A DNA stretch of 64,000 bases. It comes from an uncultured Odoribacter sp. (GTDB lineage Bacteria; Bacteroidota; Bacteroidia; Bacteroidales; Marinifilaceae). Below the pieces are notes generated by a model. It was not told the DNA's origin, made no database searches, and was given only the letters and a program-made list of their open reading frames with translations. The position numbers were made by a program, and so were the translations under genes. Below are positions 9,021-17,603 of this stretch, piece by piece. Location: contig CALUKF010000003.1 of assembly GCA_944321145.1 (NCBI GenBank), forward strand, positions 1 through 64,000, written 5' to 3'. Position 1 is the stretch's first letter. Each line of letters opens with the position of its first letter.

Positions 9021-10190
9021 ATGACATCGAAGAAATACACACCAAGCGAAGTAGCCCGGCTCATCCTCCAAAGCCTGAAACACGAGGCGACAGCGGAAGA
9101 AACTGCCGCCTTGCAAGAATGGCTCCAGGAATGCGAGTCCAACCGGCGCTTCTATGAACGCCTGGGCAACCATGCCTACTTCGAATCGCAATTGCAAGAA
9201 TACATGAGCTACGACTCCCGCCAGGACTGGGCACAAGTGCGCCTGCGGTTGAAGCGTCCCCGTAAACGGATAGCTTACCGCCTGATACCCTATGCCGCCA
9301 TTTTGGCAATCGTCGCCACCATCACCATCCTCATCCGTCACCAGACAATGCCCGCGCCGCAAGCGCAACCGATGGAAGTCGCCGACAACAGGATTGCACC
9401 CGGCAGCTCCAAAGCCCAACTGATATTAGAGAACGGCGAAAGCATCGACCTGACCGTCGTGTCCGCCAATACCCGCCAGGCATTGGCGAATGCCAACGCC
9501 GTCAATACAGGCAAGACGCTAGCTTATGCCCCGGCAACGCCCGCTGCAACGGAACGCCGCCACACCCTGCGCACCCCACGTGGAGGGGAGTACGAACTCC
9601 AGTTGGCAGACGGCACCAAAGTGTGGCTGAATGCCGAAACGGAATTAACCTACCCTGCTGCCTTCATCGGCAACACGCGGCAAGTGCAACTCAAAGGAGA
9701 AGCCTATTTCGAAGTGGCACACGACACCGCCCGCCCCTTTATCGTCAAGGCAAACGACATGGAGGTTGAAGTGCTGGGCACCTCCTTCAACATCTCCGCC
9801 TACCCCGGCAGCAAACGCCAGACCACGCTGGTCGAAGGCAAAGTCGCCGTCGCCCTGAACCAAGCGCATGCCGTGCTTCGCCCAGGCGAGCAGGCAACCG
9901 CTACCCCTGCGGGTTTCGAGGTACGGGAAGTCAACGTCCTCAACTACGTCAGCTGGCGCGAACGCCGCTTCATCTATGAAGACCAGCTGCTGGGAGAAGT
10001 CATGGAAGACCTCGGGCGTTGGTACAACGTGGAGGTATTCATCGCCAACCCGGAAGTGTACGATTATCACCTAACCGCTAATTTACCCAAATATGAAGAC
10101 ATGAACAAAGTACTCGAAATCATCGAATACGCCGCAGGCGTGCAATTCGAAGTAAACAACCGCACCGTCGTTATCCGGTCAGGCCGATAA
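9021..10190 (+). CDS. FecR family anti-sigma factor
   Basis: A 389-residue inner-membrane regulator. I chose the ATG at 9021 because the upstream in-frame extension is short and hydrophobic, starts at a TTG and does not resemble FecR N-termini. Residues 1-80 form the cytoplasmic anti-sigma part, a hydrophobic helix lies at about 84-104, and the periplasmic part holds the FecR domain (about 195-300, with TPRGGEYELQLADGTKVWLN and GEAYFEVAHD) and a C-terminal DUF4974 domain (about 315-385, NKVLEIIEYAAGVQF). It should sequester the adjacent ECF sigma factor until contacted by the STN domain of the downstream SusC. Confidence 0.95.
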   Translation: MTSKKYTPSEVARLILQSLKHEATAEETAALQEWLQECESNRRFYERLGNHAYFESQLQEYMSYDSRQDWAQVRLRLKRPRKRIAYRLIPYAAILAIVATITILIRHQTMPAPQAQPMEVADNRIAPGSSKAQLILENGESIDLTVVSANTRQALANANAVNTGKTLAYAPATPAATERRHTLRTPRGGEYELQLADGTKVWLNAETELTYPAAFIGNTRQVQLKGEAYFEVAHDTARPFIVKANDMEVEVLGTSFNISAYPGSKRQTTLVEGKVAVALNQAHAVLRPGEQATATPAGFEVREVNVLNYVSWRERRFIYEDQLLGEVMEDLGRWYNVEVFIANPEVYDYHLTANLPKYEDMNKVLEIIEYAAGVQFEVNNRTVVIRSGR

Positions 10191-10198
10191 AAGAAAAA

Positions 10199-10257
10199 CA
10201 GGAAAGTGCCGGAAACACTTTCCTGCGAATGTAGATAACGCCCTTCGCCAAAAGGGC
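10199..10257 (+). other. Two hairpins in the SusC leader
   Basis: A 10-base stem (CAGGAAAGTG / CACTTTCCTG, 10199-10225) and a 6-base stem (GCCCTT / AAGGGC, 10240-10257) fill the 98-base gap between fecR and susC. Neither is followed by a T run, so they are not simple terminators. They could protect the susC mRNA end or modulate the ratio of regulator to receptor. Confidence 0.5.
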
Positions 10258-10288
10258 AATTATAAACCATTTAATTCTTTACAAAAGT

Positions 10289-13200
10289 ATGGAAAAGAAT
10301 CAAGAATTCGATGTCAGAAAGCATTCCGGCGCAGTAAAAAAAGCATTTTTAACCATGAAACTATCGCTTTGTTTCCTCATCCTGGGACTCTCCGGCGTTT
10401 ACGGAAACGCCTTTGCCCAGACGAAAGTCAACCTCTCGGTGCGCAACGCCACCGTGCAGGAAGTGTTCAAACAACTGACGGCAACCACCGACTACCGTTT
10501 TGTGTACAGCAGCGACTTGTTGAAAGGCACCGCTAAAGTCACCTGCGATTTCCAAGACGAGAGCATCGAAACCGTCATGTCAGAATGCCTGAAAGGTACC
10601 AACCTCTGGTACCGCATCGAGGACAACGTTGTGGTCATCTCCCCCAACTTCCAGCGTCCCCAGCCCCAAGTGGAAGAAATCACCATCACGGGTAAAGTCA
10701 CCGATGAGAACGGACAGCCGTTGCCTGGGGTAGCCGTTGTATTAAAAGGCACGACGGTGGGCGTAGCAACGGACATCGATGGCAATTACACACTGCAAAT
10801 GCCCGACTCGGAATCGATTGTCTTGGTATTCTCTTTTATGGGCATGAAAACACAGGAAATTGCCTACACAGGGCAAGAGGTATTGAATGTAGTCATGCAA
10901 GAAGAGGTGAGTGAATTGGAAGATGTAGTAGTAACCGGTTACCAAACCATTGTGCGTGAAAAGGTGACAGGGTCTACCTCTACGATTACTTCCCGCCAAC
11001 TGGAGGAACGCTATACTCCAAATATCCTTGATAACCTGGAGGGGCGCGTGGCAGGCTTGGTGACATACGGTGACAAGACAACCATTCGTGGTACAAGCAG
11101 CTTGTATGCGGAAACCAACCCCTTGCTTGTTGTAGACGGTCTGCCCATCGAGGGAAATATCGAAGATTTGAATCCATACGACATTGAAAGTATTACCGTC
11201 TTGAAAGATGCAGCAGCCGCAGCCATTTACGGGGCACGGGCATCCAACGGCGTGATTGTTGTTACTACAAAACAAGCGACAAAAGCAGGCAAGACGGAAA
11301 TCCAATTCTCCGGCAACTTGACGATTTACGAAAAGAAGAACATGGATTACCATGACAATTTTTATATGAATCCAGAGGAGCAAGTAAATACCGAAAGTGC
11401 ATATTGGGATTATTACTTTTTCCGCAATCGGGATTTACAAGACCCGATAGGCGATTTTGAAAACACATTAGGCCAATATAGTCCAATCACTCCACTTCAA
11501 TACGCCTATTACCAATATGCTAAAAATGAAATCAATGAAGCAGAATTGGAAGGCATTAAGAATAATTTGAAGCAAAACAATTTTGCCAAAGAATTTGGGG
11601 AACATGCTTTGCGCCGCCAATTTATGCAACAATACAATCTGGCTTTGCGCACCCGTACAGAAAAATTGAATACCAGTTTGGTTTTCAATCTGAAAAGAAA
11701 TAACAATGGCATCATCAATTCGTATGACAACCAGATAAATATTTCCTATCGTGCTTCTTACGAAATGAAAAAATGGCTAATGATGGGCTTTAGCTTTAAT
11801 GGAATCATTTCCAAAACCAAGGAAAGCGCAAGCAAATATGCCACAGACCCGTTTAATGTACCGGCATATTACAAATTGTTGAACGACGACGGCAGCTATA
11901 ATTATTACTCCCCATACGATTTCAACCAATATTACACATTAGACGATGAGGATAGCGCGTTGAAGACCATGAATTTCAACCATCTGGAAGAGTTGGGGTA
12001 TGACAGTAAAATTACCGACCGCCGCAATATGCGCTATCAAGGCGAGTTGCTTTTCAAAATACTGGAGGGACTAACAGTAAACACCTCTTTCGTTTACGAA
12101 ACAGAACGGCAAAACGTGTCAAACTATTCAGAAGCGGATAGTTATGTAATGCGCTCCTTACGAAACCTTTATACAGTCCGTCAAGGCACAGACCCCAATT
12201 ACACGTATGAATACATGCTTCCGGAACAAGGCGGAAAACTGACAACAGAAGACACCCGTGGAGAGTATTGGACTTGGCGCGGACAATTGAACTTCCAACG
12301 GACTTTTGCAGAAAAGCATTCCGTGGACTTCTTAGGCGGTTTTGAATTCCGCGAGACAAAATACAAAGGGACTAAGGGGATTCTTTTCGGTTACGATGAC
12401 CAATTGCAGTCGCAATCGACAACGGGAGTCAGTTTTACGGATTTATACAATTATGTATATACCACTTATTTCGCATCCGGGTTTCCTGCCCAACAATGGG
12501 GATATGACGAATACATCGAACCGTTTATTGGTTTAGTTCCTGAAGAATGGCATCGTTATGCTTCCGGCTACATGAACCTGACTTACACGTATGATGACCG
12601 ATATAACTTGTTTGGCTCTTTCCGCAAGGATTATGCCGACCTTTTCGGGGCAAATGCCAAATTCCGGGGCAAGCCGCTTTGGTCGGTAGGTGCAAGCTGG
12701 AACATGGGCAACGAGAATTTCTTTTCCGAGGTGAAGTGGCTGAACAGTTTAAAATTGAGATTGAGCTATGGGAAAACGGGTAATATATACCAAGGTGCAA
12801 CCAGTTACATGACCGCAAGCACAGGAGAAGTGAATTCCATCACCCAAATGCCGGTCGCCTCTATTGATTCCCCGGCAAATCCCAATTTAAAATGGGAAAA
12901 GACAGCAACAACCAATGTGGGCATAGATTTCTCTGTACTCGACCATCGTTTGCGGGGTTCTGTAGACTACTATTACAAAAAAGGCATGGATATCTTTTCT
13001 CAAAAGTCTTTGGATGTAGCCAAAGGATTCACGTCCATGAATATGAACATGGCAAATATGAGAAACAACGGCGTGGAAGTTTCTTTGTCTGCCGATTGGT
13101 TCCGAGCTACAGAAAAAGGTAATTTTGAATGGACAACTTCATTTATGGCATCTTACAACAAAAATGAAATTACCTCCATGGAAATGCAGGCTACCGGTGC

Positions 13201-13885
13201 TTGGGAAGTCATCGAAACCGGCTTTAAGGAAGGGTATCCAACAAGTGCTTTGTTTTCTTATCATTATGTAGGCTTAGACCAAGTCGGTGCAGAAATTACA
13301 CAAGACAATTTGGGACAACCCTTATATGCCACTTCCGATGGCAGAAACGTTGACCATTCCGAGATCATGGGAGCGGATGTAAATTCTGTTGTATATAGCG
13401 GACAATCTGACCCTAAAACCAATGTAGCGATGGATAATACTTTGCGTTATAAAGGTTTCTCTCTGAATTTCATGATGGTATATTATGGCGGACATAAAAT
13501 GCGTTGCCGACAATACCAGCCTTTATATCAAATGGGCTATGGACCTTTGGCGGATTATTATTTAGACGCTTGGTCACCAACCAATACAGACACGGATGTA
13601 CCAGGTATTGGTGAATGGGCTTATTTGTCAAGCACAAGTGCTGTCTATGAATCTGCAGACAATTTTGTACAATCTGCTGATTTTATCAAAATCCGAAACA
13701 TCACATTGGGCTATGAAGTCCCAAATGAACTGATTCGGCAAATCGGTTTAAACAATTTGCGAGTTACTTTCCAATTGGACAATATCCCTGCCCTTTGGAA
13801 AAAGAACAAATTGGGAGTAGACCCTGAAACACTGGGCATCCGAAACCAGATGACATATATCTTAGGTCTTAACTTTAATTTTTAA
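10289..13885 (+). CDS. SusC/RagA TonB-linked outer-membrane receptor with STN domain
   Basis: A 1198-residue outer-membrane active transporter. A signal peptide runs to the FAQ site near residue 44. The STN (secretin/TonB short N-terminal) signalling domain covers about 46-115, a carboxypeptidase-regulatory-like beta-sandwich about 131-205, a TonB-box-like segment ELEDVVVTGYQ at about 207-217, the plug about 220-330 (LLVVDGLP, IESITVLKDAAAAAIYGARASNGVI), and the barrel to the end, closing with LGLNFNF. The STN domain marks it as a signalling receptor for the neighbouring FecR/ECF pair. The long N-terminal extension before the signal core is usual for STN-SusC proteins. Substrate is unknown. 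Confidence 0.97.
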   Translation: MEKNQEFDVRKHSGAVKKAFLTMKLSLCFLILGLSGVYGNAFAQTKVNLSVRNATVQEVFKQLTATTDYRFVYSSDLLKGTAKVTCDFQDESIETVMSECLKGTNLWYRIEDNVVVISPNFQRPQPQVEEITITGKVTDENGQPLPGVAVVLKGTTVGVATDIDGNYTLQMPDSESIVLVFSFMGMKTQEIAYTGQEVLNVVMQEEVSELEDVVVTGYQTIVREKVTGSTSTITSRQLEERYTPNILDNLEGRVAGLVTYGDKTTIRGTSSLYAETNPLLVVDGLPIEGNIEDLNPYDIESITVLKDAAAAAIYGARASNGVIVVTTKQATKAGKTEIQFSGNLTIYEKKNMDYHDNFYMNPEEQVNTESAYWDYYFFRNRDLQDPIGDFENTLGQYSPITPLQYAYYQYAKNEINEAELEGIKNNLKQNNFAKEFGEHALRRQFMQQYNLALRTRTEKLNTSLVFNLKRNNNGIINSYDNQINISYRASYEMKKWLMMGFSFNGIISKTKESASKYATDPFNVPAYYKLLNDDGSYNYYSPYDFNQYYTLDDEDSALKTMNFNHLEELGYDSKITDRRNMRYQGELLFKILEGLTVNTSFVYETERQNVSNYSEADSYVMRSLRNLYTVRQGTDPNYTYEYMLPEQGGKLTTEDTRGEYWTWRGQLNFQRTFAEKHSVDFLGGFEFRETKYKGTKGILFGYDDQLQSQSTTGVSFTDLYNYVYTTYFASGFPAQQWGYDEYIEPFIGLVPEEWHRYASGYMNLTYTYDDRYNLFGSFRKDYADLFGANAKFRGKPLWSVGASWNMGNENFFSEVKWLNSLKLRLSYGKTGNIYQGATSYMTASTGEVNSITQMPVASIDSPANPNLKWEKTATTNVGIDFSVLDHRLRGSVDYYYKKGMDIFSQKSLDVAKGFTSMNMNMANMRNNGVEVSLSADWFRATEKGNFEWTTSFMASYNKNEITSMEMQATGAWEVIETGFKEGYPTSALFSYHYVGLDQVGAEITQDNLGQPLYATSDGRNVDHSEIMGADVNSVVYSGQSDPKTNVAMDNTLRYKGFSLNFMMVYYGGHKMRCRQYQPLYQMGYGPLADYYLDAWSPTNTDTDVPGIGEWAYLSSTSAVYESADNFVQSADFIKIRNITLGYEVPNELIRQIGLNNLRVTFQLDNIPALWKKNKLGVDPETLGIRNQMTYILGLNFNF

Positions 13886-13889
13886 TGCC

Positions 13890-15359
13890 ATGAATAAAAT
13901 TTACGCGACAATCATCGGTTTGGCTTTATTTGTCGGCGGATGTTCCGATTTTACAGAAATCGACCCGAAAGGGAAAAATATCTTGAACCGGGTAGAGGAC
14001 TTGGACTTGTTATTGAATTACGAATATTATCTTCGTATAGACAACAAACAGGCAATCTTAATCAATGACCTTTATCCTCAAGTGACCAATATTCCAAATT
14101 TATTAACGGAATCTATCCCTACATTAAACGGCATTTATGTTTCATGGAATGAAGATGCGGACAGGGCGGCTTTAGTGGATAGCGACGATACCTATACCGA
14201 ATTGTATAATGTCATCGGCAAAGTTGCCAATCCTGTTTTGTTGAATGTAGATGCAGCAACAGGCGACCGGACAATTGCGGAACGCTTAAAAGCGGAAGCT
14301 TTGATTTTGAGGGGGTGGTGCCATTACTTGCTGGTCAATATTTACGCCAAGGCTTATGACCCGGCAACGGCTGCAACAGACCCTGGCATTGTCTATGCTT
14401 TGGAAACGGATGCTATGGAAGTGCCAAATGAAAAATTGACTGTGCAAAAAGTGTACGAACATATTTTGGCAGATGTCGATTCTGCATTGCATTTGGAAAG
14501 TTTGCCGGCAACCCCCAATGCCATGCGTGTTGGTTTGCCTTTCGCATACGCGGTAAAAGCCAAAGTATTGATGTCTATGCGGAATTATGAAGGTGCATTT
14601 GCCGCTGCAGATGAATCGTTGAAATTAAAAAATGCGATAGATGATTACAATACTTTGTTGCAACCGGAAACGATGTTTGGTTATGGCATCAATGAATTTG
14701 TTCGTCCTTATTTGACTTTGCAAGAAGAATTGTTTGAAACACCTTTTTATGTGACATTACAAGCATTAACACCTGAATTGTGGGATAGATTTGAAAAAGG
14801 ACATATCGTAAAGGATTATTTGTTGACAGATGTAAAATTATTTGGAATACCAATGTTAGGGAGCCAATATTGGGGACTGAATATTCCTTGTTTATATGCG
14901 ATGAACACATATTACAGCCCGTTGGGCTTGACCACTGTAGACATGTACCTGACGCAAGCAGAATGCTATATCCGTGAAGGCAATGTTTCAGAAGCCATGA
15001 ACCTTTTAAACCAAATCCGTGAAAAACGAGTAGTCCCCTATGAGGCTATCGGTGCATCTTCCACAGAGGAAGCCTTTGCTTGGCTGAAAAACATTTCCCG
15101 TACAGAAAACTTTGCCACCCTGAAAAATTTCATTAACCTGAAGCGTTGGAACACAGAACAAGCTTATCAGGAAACATTGAAAAAGACCATTGAATGGGAT
15201 GTAAATATTGTTGGCGACGGAGGACAAATAGTAGACGTAGAACACCATACCTTTACAGCAGAACTGCGTCCCGATTCCCCGCTTTGGATTTTCCCTTTCC
15301 CGCGAAATTCCACAAGCCACAACCCGAATTTAACGCAAAACTATGAGACAAACAATTAA
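13890..15359 (+). CDS. RagB/SusD family surface lipoprotein
   Basis: A 489-residue SusD-like lid of the SusC transporter. The lipoprotein signal ends LFVGGCSDF, making Cys18 the lipidated residue. SusD-type TPR helices are visible, for example RLKAEALILRGWCHYLLVNIYAKAY near residue 140 and the VDMYLTQAECYIREGNVSEAMNLLNQIREKR repeat near 355. It starts four bases after the susC stop. Shorter than many polysaccharide SusD proteins and closer in size to RagB-type peptide-binding lids, so a peptide or mixed substrate is as plausible as a glycan. Confidence 0.94.
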   Translation: MNKIYATIIGLALFVGGCSDFTEIDPKGKNILNRVEDLDLLLNYEYYLRIDNKQAILINDLYPQVTNIPNLLTESIPTLNGIYVSWNEDADRAALVDSDDTYTELYNVIGKVANPVLLNVDAATGDRTIAERLKAEALILRGWCHYLLVNIYAKAYDPATAATDPGIVYALETDAMEVPNEKLTVQKVYEHILADVDSALHLESLPATPNAMRVGLPFAYAVKAKVLMSMRNYEGAFAAADESLKLKNAIDDYNTLLQPETMFGYGINEFVRPYLTLQEELFETPFYVTLQALTPELWDRFEKGHIVKDYLLTDVKLFGIPMLGSQYWGLNIPCLYAMNTYYSPLGLTTVDMYLTQAECYIREGNVSEAMNLLNQIREKRVVPYEAIGASSTEEAFAWLKNISRTENFATLKNFINLKRWNTEQAYQETLKKTIEWDVNIVGDGGQIVDVEHHTFTAELRPDSPLWIFPFPRNSTSHNPNLTQNYETNN

Positions 15360-15371
15360 ATATCGAAACAC

Positions 15372-17315
15372 ATGAAACATAGAACGTTAATATTGACTTT
15401 GATTGCCATGCTCCTCTGCGGGAGCGTGGCAGCAGGAATCAAAAAAAGCAATCTGAGCGTATTATACGTAGGCGGCTCTCCGGATATGGATACCTTTACA
15501 ACAAAGGTGGATTCTACTGTGCTGACAGAAAGCATAAAACAACGCATGGCATCTTTTGAAAAATTCCTGAAACAATATTTCAAAAAAGTGACAGTCATCC
15601 ATGCAGAGGATTACACGCCGGAATTATCAGATGATTACGACATAACGGTAATGGATGGAAAGCCCCGAATCCTTCAGCCGGAAATCCGGGAAACCGATGC
15701 AACAGGAAAAATCACCAAGTATGCGCGGGCAGGTTATTTGCCCCAGAATTTCGACCGCCCCATGGTTTTAATTGCTGAATTAGGCAGTGTGCTTGGAGAA
15801 CGCATTGGCGTGAAATTTGACTGGTATTGCCTTTGTTTGGATGCAGATGCCCATCACATCCGCACGGAACATCCAATATTTCAAGGACCTTTCCCGGTCG
15901 AAATGACTTTCGTCATGAAACCGACCCCGGAAGCCGGAAAAGAATTGCCCTATTTCAAAGGTGGAAAAACTCCAGATTCTTTAGCCATGTGGCGGGTGGA
16001 CATAGACGGTTATCAAAACAAACCGGGCACCCGTGTAGGCATGGTAAGCCGTCCCGGCGGGTTTGAGGATTCTCCGGAAGCAGAATTTATTTCTGGCGGT
16101 GTGTCTCAAAAATCACTGGATGCCGTGGCTATCAGTCGGCATGGCAATTTCTTCCATTGGGGTTTTGCCGCTTCGCCTGACGGCATGACCGAGGAAGCCA
16201 AAAATGTATTTGCAAATGCAATTGTCTATATTTCGCAGTTCGCAGGGCAGACACCCATCGCCCGCAAATACGAGCCGACCATTTTTACCCGCGATGAAAT
16301 TAAAATGTTTTCCTATTTAGCAACCTGCCAAGCCTATAATGCAGCAATAGCGGTGGAAAAAGCCTATGGTGAACAGATGAAAAAGCTCCAAGCCACAGCA
16401 AAAGCAAAGCAAGCAGAGGGAAAAGAATTGGAAATGTTGGAAGAGATAGCTTTAGCTTATCAAGAGGCACCTATCAAGTCGTATGAAACCTATTTGCAGG
16501 AGCGTTTCCCCGACCAGTATATTTTATTTGGCACAGATGAAAAGGGGTATGCGGATTACTTTGCCCATAATGAGCCTTATTTTCTACCTGACCCACGGCA
16601 TTTTGGCTTTATCATTGACGAAGATGCCCGCAGCTTAGGCATTCCCAATAACGACATCCGCCTTTTGGACAAAGCGATTTCCCTTTGGGAAGCCGGAGGC
16701 GAATATGCCGCTAAAGGACGCCGCCTTTTGGAGCGTTATACCCTTTGTCGCTTTGAAACTCCCGCAGAATGGCGGGCTTGGTTTAAAACCAACAAAGAGC
16801 GTCTTTTCTTCACCGAATCGGGCGGCTGGCTTTTCTTGGTAAACACTCGTGACAAAAGCGTCCCAGGCAACGATTATAGAGTGCGTCTGCAAACAGAAAA
16901 GGAAGTTACACCTGTTGCCTCTGCCCCCAAAGCAGACGCCCGTTTGGCTACGGACGACAAAAATCCCGTGCGCGCCATCGCATCAACAGAATCTTTGCCT
17001 AACGGCAACCGTTTAGTCACTTTCCGCGTAAAAATCCATTCCGGTTATCATATTTATGCCGCAGTTGCCGATAGTGACCCTTATGTGGTTACAACCGTTG
17101 AATTCCGTCTCCCGGAAGGCATAAAAGCCGTAGGCGATTTGCAACGCCCCTCTGCTAAAACATACAACAATGCCGGCACTATGATTTACGAAGACACCAT
17201 TGAATTCCGCCAGGAAGTTTCCGGCACAGGTTCCGTAACCTGCATTCTCAACTTTCAATGCTGCAACGACCAAATCTGCATGCCGCCCACAACTATAGAG
17301 GTCACAACAGATTAA
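15372..17315 (+). CDS. Periplasmic protein with ThuA-like N-terminal part and DsbD-alpha-like C-terminal domain
   Basis: A 647-residue exported protein; a signal peptide ends near residue 22 (SVAAG). Residues ~28-310 look like a ThuA/GATase-like alpha/beta domain: SVLYVGGSPDMDTF, the D-Y-D core strand, HPIFQGPF and a late HWGF block. A helical middle (310-500) is unassigned. Residues ~535-647 resemble the DsbD N-terminal (alpha) domain: SGYHIYAAV, and C-terminal FQCCNDQICMPP with a CX5C pair comparable to the active cysteines of DsbD-alpha. It is the last gene of the ECF-FecR-SusC-SusD unit, 12 bases behind susD and before a strong terminator, so it probably processes the imported substrate or handles its thiol chemistry. 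The function is not known. Confidence 0.75.
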   Translation: MKHRTLILTLIAMLLCGSVAAGIKKSNLSVLYVGGSPDMDTFTTKVDSTVLTESIKQRMASFEKFLKQYFKKVTVIHAEDYTPELSDDYDITVMDGKPRILQPEIRETDATGKITKYARAGYLPQNFDRPMVLIAELGSVLGERIGVKFDWYCLCLDADAHHIRTEHPIFQGPFPVEMTFVMKPTPEAGKELPYFKGGKTPDSLAMWRVDIDGYQNKPGTRVGMVSRPGGFEDSPEAEFISGGVSQKSLDAVAISRHGNFFHWGFAASPDGMTEEAKNVFANAIVYISQFAGQTPIARKYEPTIFTRDEIKMFSYLATCQAYNAAIAVEKAYGEQMKKLQATAKAKQAEGKELEMLEEIALAYQEAPIKSYETYLQERFPDQYILFGTDEKGYADYFAHNEPYFLPDPRHFGFIIDEDARSLGIPNNDIRLLDKAISLWEAGGEYAAKGRRLLERYTLCRFETPAEWRAWFKTNKERLFFTESGGWLFLVNTRDKSVPGNDYRVRLQTEKEVTPVASAPKADARLATDDKNPVRAIASTESLPNGNRLVTFRVKIHSGYHIYAAVADSDPYVVTTVEFRLPEGIKAVGDLQRPSAKTYNNAGTMIYEDTIEFRQEVSGTGSVTCILNFQCCNDQICMPPTTIEVTTD

Positions 17316-17346
17316 AAAATATTCATTGATAAACTAAATAATCATT

Positions 17347-17383
17347 GCTCCGTCCGTTACCGAAATACCGGACGGAGCTTTTT
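17347..17383 (+). terminator. Terminator closing the ECF/FecR/SusCD operon
   Basis: Ten-base GC-rich arms (GCTCCGTCCG at 17347-17356, CGGACGGAGC at 17369-17378) followed by five T. It lies 31 bases after the stop of the ThuA/DsbD protein. The rest of the gap to 17543 shows nothing recognisable. Confidence 0.88.
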
Positions 17384-17542
17384 ACATGCCTGCATAAATC
17401 AATCATTCGTAACCTATCGCCCGGAGTCTCCACCGCCTTCAACAACCTAACCCTTAACTCCAAACTCATTAATCGTTAATCCTCCTTCCTTTCTATGGAT
17501 ACTTTTCTATAATTGCAAACAAATCTACGCTTAAAAATCCTT

Positions 17543-17573
17543 TTTGCGAATTGTCGGATATTTCTTAACTTTG
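17543..17573 (+). promoter_or_regulatory. Consensus promoter of the AAA-ATPase gene
   Basis: TTTG at 17543-17546, 19 bases, TAACTTTG at 17566-17573: a full match to TTTG-N19-TAnnTTTG. Because it overlaps the upstream TTG-initiated extension of the next frame, it decides the start in favour of the ATG at 17604. Confidence 0.78.
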
Positions 17574-17603
17574 TGCAAGTATTCACCTAAAACCCGTATA
17601 ACC

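Noticed and set aside
9021-10190. FecR start at TTG 8961
   Set aside because: The extra 20 residues are hydrophobic and not part of FecR proteins; the ATG at 9021 gives the normal N-terminus.
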